A stretch of 22,217 nucleotides of DNA from a virus. The stretch is taken from positions 1-22,217 of the IMG/VR virus record IMGVR_UViG_3300030329_003368. One strand, 5' to 3'. Of this stretch, positions 11,901 through 17,939 are shown piece by piece. A model generated the notes under the pieces. The model saw only the letters and a list, made by a program, of their open reading frames with translations, was not told where the DNA came from and ran no database searches. Every line of letters starts with the position of its first letter. Position 1 is the first letter of the stretch. A program made the position numbers and the translations under genes.

Positions 11901-14900
11901 GGTAATGTTAAAGTTGGTACTACAAATGCTGGAATGGGTACTATTAGTGGTCGAAGGGCTGCTGATGATAATACTGAAATTACCTTTGTTCCTCATGCTG
12001 GAATAGGAGTATCAATTACAACCTTCATGACTCCATTGAGACCTGAAATTAATGGTACATTACTACCTGCAGGTGCTACGAGAGCAGTTGGAGGAGAAAC
12101 TAAGAAAGATTTAGGTAATGCTCAGATAGGAAATGATATTAATATCTACGAAGGTACTGAGGCAATGATTAAGAGGCAGTTTGCCTTGAAACATAATACT
12201 GATCCAATTTTCAGAAGGAATTTTGATGGATCTAGTACAAGTGTTGTTGATCTTACTAATAACACAATTTTAATTCCAAATCATTTCTGGGTAACTGGTG
12301 AGGAAATTGTATACTCTGTTAAGACAGCAACTGGAGTTGGTACTACAGGAGATACTATTGGTATTTCTAAAACAGAATTCTCTGGTGTAGGTACAGTTAC
12401 ATACATTCCTGGTCAGTCAGTATATGTTATTAAGAAAGGTGAGAATAAGATTCAACTTGCTAGATCTGCAGAGGATGCACTGAAAGAAATTGCTGTTCCT
12501 CTTGATCTAACAGCAGTTGGTGTGGGTACTTCACATAGTATTACATCTAAGAATCAGAATACCAAGGTAATGGTTGGTATTGATAATATGATTCAATCTC
12601 CTATTGGTGATACAACTGTTTCAACTACTTTAGATAGAGATGCTGCTTTAGGTACAGATGTAATTTACTTTACGGGAATTACGTCTATCTTTGGTGCTGA
12701 TTATGTAAGAGTGGGTACAGCCACTACGTATGAAGTAATGAAGATACTCTCTGTGGGTATTGGATCTACTAATGCAATTAAAGTACAACGAGGTTGGTTA
12801 GGGTCTACGATTGTTGGACATTCCACAGGAGATACTGTTACTAAGATTAGAGGAAATTATGATATTAAGGATAATTATATTAACTTTATGGAGGCACCTC
12901 CAGGAAAGAATCCTGTTGGAAGTGTAACCAATCCTCCAGATGATAGAGATTGGACAGGTATTACTACGTCTTCTAGTTTCCACGGAAGATCCTTTATGAG
13001 GTCTGGTGTAGAAAATGGAACTAGTGAAACATATACATTGAATTATCAATATGATGATCTTTCTAACCAGTTTACTGGACAGGATAAAGACTTTAATTTA
13101 ACTGTTGATGGTTCAAATGTTACTGGTATTGCTACTAATAATGCTATCGTTTTAATTAACTCCATATTCCAAGGACCTGGTAATTCAGTTGATTATACAA
13201 TGGCCCAATCTGGTGGAGTATCAGAGATAGCATTTACTGGTGGAATTGCTACAAATGCATATGATCCTAATACTGCAACTATTCCTGTTGGTGGTCTGAT
13301 TGTTTCTATTGGATCAAGTAAGGGATTTGGTTATCAACCTCTCGTTGCTGCTGGTGGTACTGTAACAGTATCGATTGCTGGTACTATTGCATCTATAGGT
13401 ATTGGAACATCTGGTTCTGGTTATAGAGCAGGTATTCAAACTGTTACTGTTGGTATTCAGACAGAAAGTATGGGTGCTGCAGGTATTACTAGTGTTGGTG
13501 TTGCTGCTGTATCAAATGGTCAAGTAACTGGTGTTACTATTACAAATCCACAATGTTTCTATAAACCTAGAGACATTCGGATGGTTTCCTATGGTAATAC
13601 AACAGGTTTAACTACAGTTACTACTGCTACTCCTCATGGGTTAAGTAGAGGATCTGATATTGTTCTTTCTGGTATTGCATTTACTTGTGGATACTCTACA
13701 GCTGTAGGAATTGCTACTGCAGATTATGATAGTAGTTCTGGTATTATGACAGTTACTACTTTGTATGATCATGGATTATCTGCTACAGGAACTCAAAAGA
13801 GTACAGTTGTATTAACTGGTCTTGCAATGACTTGCGGATTGGGAGCCACAGTCAACCACATCTACCCTAGAAACAAAGATATAGTATATAACACTGCCGT
13901 AGGTATTAAGAGCGATGGAACGCCATATACAGTAACAAATGCACTTTATAGTCCTATTACTGGTTTAACGACTGTTACAGTTGCTAGTCATGGATTCTCT
14001 AATTTAGATTATGTTAGATTCCTTGATGGATCATTAACATTTACATGTGCTAAAGATAATAATGCCACTAATCATTCCTATCCAAGATCAACCGATCCTG
14101 TTCATGGTGAGTGGTTACCAATTACAAATGTAACTAGTGATACTTTCCAAGTTAATGTCTTAGGTATAGGAACCACAGGAACTGCCTCTGCTGCTCCATC
14201 TACTAATACTAGTGCTCACACCTTCGTCAGTGCCACTACAGGTGGTCTAATCCATAACGATGGTACAATCACCCTCGATGTCACTGCTGCGTTACCTGCA
14301 AGTGATCGTTATGAGCATACTTTTGTAAGTGCTGATTCTAATGCTGTAGTTAGTGGTGGTAATTATACCCATACATTTGATAGTGCCACTACAAATGGTG
14401 TAACTGTAACTGGTGTAGGAGCATTTACTCCTACTGCGGCTACCTATACACCTTCTACAGGTAATATGGTATTGACCATTGCTGGACATTCATATAATAC
14501 ATCTCAAACTGTTTCATTTGCTACTGGTGCTATCACCTTTACTTGTGAAATGGATGATGATGCTACTACTCATTCTTATCCTCGTGCTGGTGATCCTGTA
14601 GCAGGAATTGTAACTGCTATTACAGCTACAACAACTAATACAATTACTGTTAATGTTGGTGCTTCTCCTCTTGTCAACTATACACCTACTAATGCAACTT
14701 ATGATGAAGATTCAGGTGAAATGGTTCTTACAATTGGAACACATGGATTACAGGATGGTAAATCTGTAAGACTTGCTGATGAATCGATAACCTTTACATG
14801 TACTAAAGACGATAATGCAACTAATCATTCATATCCTCGTGCAAGAGATCCATATTATCAAACTGCTGTAGGAATTGCCTCAACTAGTTCTACTACCATT

Positions 14901-17900
14901 ACTCTTAATGTTGGTGCAGCATTAGCAGGAAATCAATATCCTCATACATTTGTAGGGGCTGCAGCAAGTACAATTATTACTGGAGCAAATTATTCTCACG
15001 CATTTAGATGGGCAACTAAGGATGGTGTAACGTCTTCGGGTAATACATCCTTTACTGCTACAGATGCTACTTATAATGCTGTTACTGGAGATGTAGTTTT
15101 AACAATATATTCTCATGGATTAAATGCACCAAGTACCAGTACAGCAACAACCGCAACTTATGATCCAGTAGTTGGTATTGTTACCTTAACTGTTGCTGAT
15201 CATGGATTCACAAATGGTGATTTTGTTAAGTTGGCTGATGATTCACTGACGTTTAGTTGTGTAACTGGATCTGCTACTAAAACTTATCCAAGATCTACAG
15301 ACCCAATTAGTGGTAAGTGGATTGCAATTTCTGGTGTAACTACTGATACCTTTGCTATTCAAGTTTTAGATAATGTACCTTCTACTAATACTGGAATTCA
15401 TACATTCATATCCGCAACTTCTAATGGAATAAGTCATGCAAGAGACCTAGTAGGAATTGGTACAAGTTCATTAGCATTTGCTTGTGAAATGGATCAGTAC
15501 GGTACTGACCATGCATATCCTCGTGCAAGTGATCCTATAGCAGGAATTAATACAGTAATTACTGCAGCATCGACTAATACAATTACTATTAATGTTGGTA
15601 CATCTCCTGTTGGATTTAATACAGTTACTGCTGCCACTTATTATCAGAGAACTGGTGATATAATGTTAACCTTGATGAAGGCTCATACATTAACAACTGA
15701 GAATAGCGTTAGGTTAAAGACAGAAGGTTTAAGATTTACTTGTACTAAGGATAGTAATGCAACTCAACACAGATACCCAAGAGGTGGTGATCCTGGATAT
15801 GATGGTATGCAGGTTGCTGGTGTAGGGAGTGCTAGAAACTTCTCAATCTATGTTGGAACTTCTACAGTACCTACAAATTATGTTTCTGGAGGAACTGTAC
15901 AAGCATGTATCTATGCTCCTAGAAATACTGATTTAGATGAACCAGGTGTAACAGTTAATAAGGTTCTTGATGATACTACCTTTGAGGTTCAAGTAGGTCT
16001 ATCAAGTAGACATCATATTTACAATAGAGGTGGATCAGTTAATCAACAAATGAAGGTTGTATTTGATGAACCTATTGGATATAGTGATATTCCTCTTGTA
16101 TACAGTGCTGATTCTCCTGGATCAGGTGGAGCACAAGCAACTGCTGATATTGTAGTTGGTCAAGGATCTACTGTAATTGACTTTACTTTGACTAATGTTG
16201 GATATGGATATGGTGCTAATCATATAATTACACCACAAATAACGGGTGCTCTTGGTATTCCTACCTTTACTAATTTTGTTCCTTCTACTGAGTTCCAGAT
16301 GACAGTAGAAGAAGTTCATAATGATCAGTGGAATGCATGGTCTGTTGGACAACTTCAAGTTATTGATGATTTTTCAAGTTTATTCAATGGTAAGAGAAAG
16401 ACATTCCCAATTGAATTATCTGGTACTCCACTATCCATCCAAGCAAGACCTGGATCTACAGTAACTATTCAGGATTGTCTGCTTATCTTTATTAATGATA
16501 TATTACAAATTCCTGGTGAGTCTTATGACTTTACTGGTGGTAGTAACATAAGTTTCACTGAAGCACCTAAAGCAGAAGACACTATGAAGTTCATCTTCTA
16601 TAGAGGAACTGGTGGTGCTGATGTTATTGATAAGGATATTATTGAAACTGTTAAAGTTGGTGATGATTTAACTCTTGGATGGGATGCTGATCTAACAGCA
16701 ATTAATAAACCACAAGAAAGTTGGTTACAGGAAGGTGATCGTACAGTTGATAAGATTAATTCTGCTAATTCATGTGATACTAATCCATATGATGGGCCAG
16801 GTGTATATGAAGAAACTACAGTTCATAGACCTATAGATTGGGTTAGACAGGTTGAAGATAAGTTTATTGGTGGTAAGAAGATTGGTAAGGATCGTGTGAT
16901 GTATAAAGCAAGTCTCTTCCCTAGAGCATATCTAACTCAAAATGTTGGTGTAGGTACAACTGTCATTTATGTTGATAGTGTTAGACCATTCTTTAACGCT
17001 GCAAATGAAAATAAAGTTTCTACAGATTTCCAAAAGGATGTTGAACTCTTTAACAATAAGGAAGTAGTTTCTGCTGCTGCAACTGCAATAGTTTCTGCTG
17101 CAGGGACAATTCAATCTATTTCTATATCAGGTACAGGTAACACTGCTGGTAGAGGATATTCGAGTGCTCCAGATGTAACTATTCAAAATCCTGTTGGTGT
17201 GGGAACAACTGCTCGTGCAGAAGCATCTGCTACTATTTCTGGAGGTGCAATATCTGCTATAACTGTTGGTATTAGATCTGGAATTGGATATACAGGAACT
17301 AACCCACCTTTGGTTCTAGTTGGACCTCCTGTAGATTATAGTGAAAGTAATTCTGTTGATTCTTATGCAGGAGATGAGGGTCTTATTACTGGTATTGGAA
17401 CAACAACAATTGCTGGTGTTGCTTCTACTGCTATTGTCTTTGATATGGTCATACCATCAGATTCTTGGTTAAGAGATTCTGATATTACTCAACCTGCTGT
17501 AGCAACAGTATGTGGGTTATCAACTGGTGATTACTTCTTAGTTTACAACTCTAATACTGGACCTTCTTATGGTGTAACATCATTACAATCTGACAATAGT
17601 ATTTGTGGTGTAGGAACTACTGGTATAGATAATGTTTATAGAGTTGCTCACCATTATTCTTACACGGGTGATGCAATAGGATTTGGTAATACAACTATGG
17701 TACAAGTAGTTGCAAGTGTAAGTAGTATAGATGGAGTAACTGCTGTTGGATCCAGTAGTTTCTATGGAGAGTATAGTTGGGGTAGAGTAATTCTTTCATC
17801 CAGAGCAAAATCTCAATCATTTACCGTTAATACTACATCAGGTATTAGTGGAATTGAAACGGGTCCAGTTCTTCAGAGGGTCAAACCTTTGAGGATTGAG

Positions 17901-17915
17901 AATTATGACACATAA
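2910..17915 (+). CDS. 7: Giant gp7-type baseplate wedge protein (5001 residues)
   Basis: Assigned to the gp7 position (gp6-gp7-gp8) and by two blocks. Block 1, residues 160-223, has EKFLEKVKKQFLYGF, DFYSTRGTDESFKILF (192-207) and PRDY; T4 gp7 has DFYSTKGIEASYKFLF. Block 2, residues 2538-2572, has DYYQSFSYSIKSK, W2556 and HTAGFKKF; T4 has RSYYVMKIKSN and a VHPVGFGF segment. T4 gp7 (1032 residues, from memory) initiates wedge assembly; its N-terminal beta-propeller-like part is absent here. Between and after the blocks lie repeated beta modules: FP/RGFSG-type surface modules (70-125, about 320-355, about 3238-3315); HxFxxGExVxY modules (from 611, 878, 988, 1739, 1921, 3125); GxGYxxxP/GxGA repeats (about 770-850, 1150-1240, 2180-2220, 4730-4810); a YHYH-like domain (about 1255-1415); a duplicated E-Y-G domain (2832-3047); FIN-type modules (about 3387-3450, 4492-4575); FxC-YPR repeats (3564-4295); and a tail with YGEYSWGR. 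No signal peptide or membrane span was seen. ATG lies three bases after the gp6 stop, without a ribosome-binding site. The frame is open for 15 kb, so this is not an artefact. Confidence 0.86.
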   Translation: MTEKRVQFNQIVKNQLPQYVQEDYPLLGEFLSQYYQGQEYKGGPLNLINNIDDYIKLNECANISKSTKLTSRIIDSVSTIPVENTEGFPDHYGLLKINDEIITYKSKTSVSFVECSRGFSGITSFTNSDNPEDLIFSTSNVAIHEDETVVENLSNLFLEKFLEKVKKQFLYGFDTNLHSDINQNLFIKQSKDFYSTRGTDESFKILFGALYSEKVDIIRPRDYVISPSNANYKLARDLIVEPVEGDVTGLVNNTLFQDAFENITKAYAPVSDVEKVVVGVLTNTYWKISIDGSYSQNDGSTDLIYGEFVPNAKTKIIGKVGVAQTYLDVDSTLGFPNSGTLSYRFEDGTVGVCTYAHKTINQFLGINTTGIGKTIRDNTAIDQDTYSYSAGAGKTDGIKVKIRAVLNNLDIPKETYYQKSGSKVKLISLGKIGKDNKVNNWLFNTSQSYVVEKLEIIDSINFLYKLTTKDKNILRIGDKVTTHLTVNNTVKWGSPITSEFEPSTGREYNVNDIFDEYSCLIQGTGITDVSKVVKVTRLITKADSTIHPRINEQTANVQNVYLDGKNTLVASSSIPYSGKVKLNPKRQKFDNITGTYNKGDTIIKISSGIDHNFRTGDMIYYTPQFESKTIKLPNGKEEFIEWVESSLFEKGTNNDYGEGIYYVERIDDNNVKFAKSRSNLYNEIYASVTTDGGVDNVTIVNNIVEKYEFYNKRIESQKLLRKIDPVTHDGKFTTTMPGYTGILVDGVEILNYKSTDFVYYGNIDSIDVVKGGKNYDVINPPKVAITDSVGTGATGTASVKGNFKEIRLLKSGFDYLDVPIVKITGGNGSGAVAEAKLVTVPHQRTFDSTGIGSDTTGIGTVIIGASSNQSTIGFSTYHKFREGERVVYKTFGEKSLAGLGTDSIYYVSLSDDFTVKLHKTYNEAIAGLGTVTFTAYGKGTHALKSLNGKAVVSSISIIDPGSNYENKERTCVSIGINTALNTINIPNHGFKDREVIKYSNDLANVGSGTTTLVTGLSTAKDYYISIINENSFQLAAVGVGTTVPDFYLNTKQFADLSSVGFGTHKFNYPPIQVQIEGTVGISSISGDTFEASVQPIVRGEITSINLTDNGAGYGVTNVLNFERDPQVEVFSGQNAVLTPVISGGKIVDVSVSAAGTNYNAPPNLAISGIGTGAELVPEVNALGNIVSVKVQHGGLGYGVSTTFIQVDAAGQSAKFKPHLESWQLNKVRRNEDNISDDDVFLSLPLNSNFGLQCSYAYAPRSLRKILYATDQDGQILFGAKDLRLVNNIEVDNTQHSPIIGWAYDGHPIYGPYGYSSQTGGAVVQMKSGYLEQASLVSGRPPVSEFPAGFFIEDYKYIPSDDESVLDENNGRFCVTPEFPKGTYAYFATFEKIPSSSGIFEDYKAPSFPYLIGNSYNSKPNAFNFKRKSNQDDLNLNNTQWVRNTYPYALNKKYSGYSYVSQSYDYVPQDSTIDFAKKGTIDAIGILTGGTGYAVNDKVVFDKAIKNNFNASAKVAKVASPGIGTVSVTNTTFSDIEFYPLAKENSRDTLVGIYTDNLGLFDKSVVSIAGINTTASNVDGTYHIGISTNLLTVTSAISTEGVTGIVTYFSVGGEIKWPFIKENDLYKVGTEEIKVLNIDELNSRLRVLRLNNAVSGVSHTITTVLTELPRKFTIQPSGGTTSYPTRMNKEVYFDARESVAIGTAQPFSVVGVGSTLRFANPGAGITELFAPLQTLYLPKHGLVTGDKVTYQADGSGDYNIGIITSSNQVATGDSFSLSDYSSLWVAKISDHYIGLSTVKVGMGSTGSFAGIADTTSHQGLVYFNHVGLGGTTHSLKTDFNVVKGDLERNLVTVKISAGATHGLSNDDTISMNINPGISTTTTLKYNLANRKVIVNPLGFSTSGIVTTTSATGIPDSININDHNLTTGQKVIYTENDTGTAIAGLTDETQYYVYVVDRNYIKLTENKYETTQSIPVFVGLTTAGEGTLSPVNPPLRYYKNSNVTFDLTDSSLSYTQSTTNYAAFKLEFYEDSNFTVQYNTNGVEDDKFNITETGTVGVTTDAKSVLKVDADTPDILYYKLVPIDSSQNTVINKEIVVDDTVDLNNQIIFEKSIYNGDFKVTKLTDQVFTYNLGERPERSEYTPSPAHLDYITNSSTAYGRIAEIKLSDKGGGYADLPGITTVTTTTGTGAELEVSSKTIGKVVRTSIDNIGFDYPSDLTLDPSALFPQVLKVEPLTGFDAIGITSFGIGYNTNPSLIVLDGSTKEQIKDVDLLYNREEKKVEILKNSYSLSNTPPTIIPVGNPNGVRASGFTFNREDTSTTSSTTSTVYTNIPTVTVTLSESFNSIKTAGGDFKNPFPFAINDEVLVENVSVGVGSTSKGYNSSQYEYARFKIVEVTPNYGGIGTVKYRMDGYLLDDEWPGVYDSIESAGMLIPTKWFPHFDATLKPNAFNNEDEVRAGDKEGTVFEWNSSAKFLTVESNEEFEIGEILIADDTGAQGRIKEVVSFESKYDLDDISTTDNGWEYLTGFLNNELQKTPDNDYYQSFSYSIKSKVQFEEWKNIVGSLNHTAGFKKFSDLQVESSLGSDIALQVGISTEVTRVLDLHGLEDINRVRNFDLATENFLTGVSRAYSDEINFKTRLITDYSESIGNRVLVMDDISDEFNNNPRSTPYSDVWRQRLSDGRSQAFIIYIQDRLYTGERQILRVNALHDTGRGISMLNQYGDVWSVLDLGDFDYVIDGADSILRFYPHKFKLNNYNVVPFVFNVDKNILGITTSQIGVSVGSTEIPAAPANPSTGLNGSLVSIASTVVEIAGGAAGTVFTLAGIGTTISGHRSAKIFMSIEASDGSVEHDELTVIHDGTNVGWQEYGQLTIHSLDPYSTGNIGTYWPYMSGNDLIVSYTPEAGYTTSWVNAVAIGIATEGYQGIGTYDFSYGSMRAQSTGIVSSSTPSAVGIASYHNDYDAAYCVVQIANVLDGNYEISEVIIVDDYADDSQVMLTEYGNVKVGTTNAGMGTISGRRAADDNTEITFVPHAGIGVSITTFMTPLRPEINGTLLPAGATRAVGGETKKDLGNAQIGNDINIYEGTEAMIKRQFALKHNTDPIFRRNFDGSSTSVVDLTNNTILIPNHFWVTGEEIVYSVKTATGVGTTGDTIGISKTEFSGVGTVTYIPGQSVYVIKKGENKIQLARSAEDALKEIAVPLDLTAVGVGTSHSITSKNQNTKVMVGIDNMIQSPIGDTTVSTTLDRDAALGTDVIYFTGITSIFGADYVRVGTATTYEVMKILSVGIGSTNAIKVQRGWLGSTIVGHSTGDTVTKIRGNYDIKDNYINFMEAPPGKNPVGSVTNPPDDRDWTGITTSSSFHGRSFMRSGVENGTSETYTLNYQYDDLSNQFTGQDKDFNLTVDGSNVTGIATNNAIVLINSIFQGPGNSVDYTMAQSGGVSEIAFTGGIATNAYDPNTATIPVGGLIVSIGSSKGFGYQPLVAAGGTVTVSIAGTIASIGIGTSGSGYRAGIQTVTVGIQTESMGAAGITSVGVAAVSNGQVTGVTITNPQCFYKPRDIRMVSYGNTTGLTTVTTATPHGLSRGSDIVLSGIAFTCGYSTAVGIATADYDSSSGIMTVTTLYDHGLSATGTQKSTVVLTGLAMTCGLGATVNHIYPRNKDIVYNTAVGIKSDGTPYTVTNALYSPITGLTTVTVASHGFSNLDYVRFLDGSLTFTCAKDNNATNHSYPRSTDPVHGEWLPITNVTSDTFQVNVLGIGTTGTASAAPSTNTSAHTFVSATTGGLIHNDGTITLDVTAALPASDRYEHTFVSADSNAVVSGGNYTHTFDSATTNGVTVTGVGAFTPTAATYTPSTGNMVLTIAGHSYNTSQTVSFATGAITFTCEMDDDATTHSYPRAGDPVAGIVTAITATTTNTITVNVGASPLVNYTPTNATYDEDSGEMVLTIGTHGLQDGKSVRLADESITFTCTKDDNATNHSYPRARDPYYQTAVGIASTSSTTITLNVGAALAGNQYPHTFVGAAASTIITGANYSHAFRWATKDGVTSSGNTSFTATDATYNAVTGDVVLTIYSHGLNAPSTSTATTATYDPVVGIVTLTVADHGFTNGDFVKLADDSLTFSCVTGSATKTYPRSTDPISGKWIAISGVTTDTFAIQVLDNVPSTNTGIHTFISATSNGISHARDLVGIGTSSLAFACEMDQYGTDHAYPRASDPIAGINTVITAASTNTITINVGTSPVGFNTVTAATYYQRTGDIMLTLMKAHTLTTENSVRLKTEGLRFTCTKDSNATQHRYPRGGDPGYDGMQVAGVGSARNFSIYVGTSTVPTNYVSGGTVQACIYAPRNTDLDEPGVTVNKVLDDTTFEVQVGLSSRHHIYNRGGSVNQQMKVVFDEPIGYSDIPLVYSADSPGSGGAQATADIVVGQGSTVIDFTLTNVGYGYGANHIITPQITGALGIPTFTNFVPSTEFQMTVEEVHNDQWNAWSVGQLQVIDDFSSLFNGKRKTFPIELSGTPLSIQARPGSTVTIQDCLLIFINDILQIPGESYDFTGGSNISFTEAPKAEDTMKFIFYRGTGGADVIDKDIIETVKVGDDLTLGWDADLTAINKPQESWLQEGDRTVDKINSANSCDTNPYDGPGVYEETTVHRPIDWVRQVEDKFIGGKKIGKDRVMYKASLFPRAYLTQNVGVGTTVIYVDSVRPFFNAANENKVSTDFQKDVELFNNKEVVSAAATAIVSAAGTIQSISISGTGNTAGRGYSSAPDVTIQNPVGVGTTARAEASATISGGAISAITVGIRSGIGYTGTNPPLVLVGPPVDYSESNSVDSYAGDEGLITGIGTTTIAGVASTAIVFDMVIPSDSWLRDSDITQPAVATVCGLSTGDYFLVYNSNTGPSYGVTSLQSDNSICGVGTTGIDNVYRVAHHYSYTGDAIGFGNTTMVQVVASVSSIDGVTAVGSSSFYGEYSWGRVILSSRAKSQSFTVNTTSGISGIETGPVLQRVKPLRIENYDT
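6675..7157 (+). other. YHYH-type domain embedded in gp7
   Basis: Residues about 1255-1415 resemble the YHYH protein family. The stretch has GWAYDGHPIYGPYGY (G1300 to Y1314), then LDENNGRF, TPEFPKGTYAYF (ending at F1386) and FPYLIG (1407-1412). In family members as I know them, an AYDGFPIYGP segment is followed by a conserved ENGRF...P..GTYHYH strand and an FPYxxG strand; the order and spacing agree. Here both histidines of the name-giving YHYH are replaced, giving YAYF. If those histidines bind metal or substrate, this copy has probably lost that and serves as a fold only. The function of the family is unclear. Confidence 0.72.
11403..12049 (+). repeat. Tandem duplicated E-Y-G beta domain in gp7
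   Basis: Two adjacent copies of about 85-100 residues. Copy 1 (residues 2832 to about 2916) has SAKIFMSIEASDG, HDELTVIHDG, QEYGQLTIHS, GTYWPYMSGNDLIVSYTPEA and WVNAVAIG. Copy 2 (2960 to about 3047) has AAYCVVQIANVLDG, ISEVIIVDDY, TEYGNVKVGT, MGTISGRRAADD, ITFVPHAG and ITTFMTPLR. The shared pattern is [S/A]A-hydrophobic strand, E[LV]x[VI][IV]xD, EYG, GT, then an [IL][TV][FYV]xPxAG strand. The order is the same in both; only the pattern, not the exact sequence, is conserved, which shows an old internal duplication. Confidence 0.7.
13598..15794 (+). repeat. Cluster of FxC-(D)-HxYPR-xxDP modules in gp7
   Basis: Residues about 3564-4295 hold seven recognisable cores and two partial ones. Cores start at nt 13821 (TCG...HIYPR), 14034 (FTCAKD...HSYPRSTDP), 14532 (FTCEMD...HSYPRAGDP), 14787 (FTCTKD...HSYPRARDP), 15246 (FSCVTG...KTYPRSTDP), 15471 (FACEMD...HAYPRASDP) and 15729 (FTCTKD...HRYPRGGDP). 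Most are preceded by an ATYxxxTGxxxLTxxxHGL strand pair and followed by a TxTxxxxV strand. Core spacing is irregular (about 70 to 166 residues). Partial copies are FTCGYS near 13680, lacking HxYPR, and a leader at 15062-15140 without a core. The core at 15471 lacks its leader. Confidence 0.82.
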
Positions 17916-17920
17916 ATAAG
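17911..17920 (+). promoter_or_regulatory. Probable T4-type late promoter before gp8 (CATAAATAAG)
   Basis: CATAAATA matches the T4 late element TATAAATA at seven of eight positions. It lies 19 bases before the gp8 ATG (17940) and contains the TAA stop of the giant gene (17913-17915). Its layout almost repeats that of the motif before gp25 (same AG suffix, start codon at nearly the same distance), so it likely gives a separate late transcript for gp8 and the next gene. Confidence 0.55.
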
Positions 17921-17939
17921 TAAAAAAACTATAGGTACA

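Larger units (their letters stand above)
4740..12540 (+). repeat. Dispersed HxFxxGExVxY modules within gp7
   Basis: At least six diverged copies of a beta module. Each begins with His, an aromatic or Leu, then a basic/polar-Gly turn and an alternating V/I-Y strand: HNFRTGDMIYY (nt 4740), HKFREGERVVYK (5541), HGFKDREVIKYS (5871), HGLVTGDKVTYQ (8124), HNLTTGQKVIYT (8670) and HFWVTGEEIVYS (12282). Most continue with an IAGLxxxxxYYV strand and a D/N-N-x-[FVI]-K/Q-L strand, for example YYVYVVDRNYIKL. The start and end given are those of the outer copies; other sequence lies between them. Copies are too diverged to see at DNA level, so they are old duplications or were collected from a shared phage pool. 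Confidence 0.7.

Noticed and set aside
13598-15794. CRISPR-like or simple tandem DNA repeat
   Set aside because: Repeats exist only at protein level; spacing is irregular and the DNA copies are diverged.
12798-17114. Four minus-strand open frames (12798-13049, 14292-14489, 16122-16358, 16932-17114)
   Set aside because: Serine/threonine/isoleucine-rich mirror images of the repeated GT-rich coding sequence; no start signals.
2910-17915. Idea that the giant frame is an assembly chimera or a fusion of several genes
   Set aside because: The frame is open for 5001 codons; ribosome-binding sites and promoter motifs are not seen inside, and marine T4-like phages are known for very long structural proteins.
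17916-17939. Terminator after the giant gene
   Set aside because: The run of seven A is on the coding strand, there is no hairpin before it and no T-run; no terminator structure is visible.
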